From contig CAMACX010000033.1 in the NCBI GenBank assembly GCA_945831575.1, positions 1 through 32,822 of the forward strand: DNA of 32,822 bases, given 5' to 3'. How positions within the stretch are numbered: the first letter of the stretch is position 1; each line of letters starts with the position of its first letter. The position numbers were made by a program, and so were the translations under genes. A model generated the notes under the pieces. It was not told where the DNA came from. It saw only the letters and a list, made by a program, of their open reading frames with translations, and did not search any database. Positions 32,719 through 32,822 of the stretch are shown piece by piece. Origin of the DNA: an uncultured Mediterranea sp. Lineage in GTDB: Bacteria; Bacteroidota; Bacteroidia; Bacteroidales; Bacteroidaceae.

Positions 32719-32750
32719 TTTTGTAGTTCGAAATAAAAGGCGTACCTTTG
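32719..32750 (+). promoter_or_regulatory. Promoter of the tRNA-Arg gene
   Basis: TTTTG (32719-32723), a 19-base spacer and TACCTTTG (32743-32750) match the Bacteroides consensus exactly. The tRNA begins 19 bases later at 32769. Confidence 0.85.
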
Positions 32751-32768
32751 CACCCAGTTTTCAAGGCT

Positions 32769-32822
<54 letters not shown>

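Overview
The window is a gene-dense, GC-rich stretch of chromosome from a member of the Bacteroidota, most likely Bacteroidales. Several things point there: the Bacteroidetes-type RNA polymerase omega protein, the lineage-specific families DUF4293 and DUF4295, the gene order rpmB-rpmG-DUF4295-ftsY-rimO-HU, a giant DUF5112/DUF5113-type sensor kinase, starts without clear Shine-Dalgarno sequences, and repeated matches to the Bacteroides promoter pattern (TTTG, about 19 bases, TAnnTTTG). I cannot name the genus. Most of the window is core genome. No insertion sequence, phage or CRISPR array was seen.

Layout. (1) 1-4 kb: the 3' end of an unidentified gene, a FadL/OmpP1-type outer-membrane protein on the minus strand, then the minus-strand operon bamD-rpoZ-DUF4293. 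(2) 4-6.2 kb: uvrB on the plus strand, with an unusual low-complexity linker, followed by a 370-base intergenic region full of small palindromes and direct repeats. (3) 6.6-17.2 kb: a long minus-strand run. In transcription order it is tsaD, cinA-type amidase, rpmB, rpmG, DUF4295 (terminator), ftsY, rimO, an HU protein, an HU-transmembrane-LysM fusion, aspS, a YigZ-family protein and a HpaII-like restriction endonuclease without a visible methyltransferase. (4) 17.3-24.8 kb: tamB, a TolC-family channel and an HlyD-type adaptor on the plus strand, concerned with the cell envelope. (5) 25-26 kb: prs on the minus strand. (6) 26.1-32.7 kb: a plus-strand operon of a giant double-module histidine kinase, its response regulator and an AbgT-family transporter. 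The window ends inside a tRNA-Arg gene.

The two most interesting proteins are the HU-LysM fusion at 10310-11794 and the tandem kinase at 26109-30572. The first has a DNA-binding fold in the cytoplasm and a peptidoglycan-binding domain predicted outside the inner membrane, so it could link nucleoid to cell wall. In the second, the first transmitter has an intact ATP-binding domain but no recognisable phospho-acceptor histidine, while the second has a good histidine box but a degenerate ATPase. That looks like one catalytic cycle divided over two membrane modules in one chain. Several intergenic regions hold short tandem arrays of 21-23 base units. The clearest is an array of 14-base perfect palindromes between tsaD and the cinA-type gene.

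All family assignments come from reading the translated sequence against remembered family features; no database search was run.
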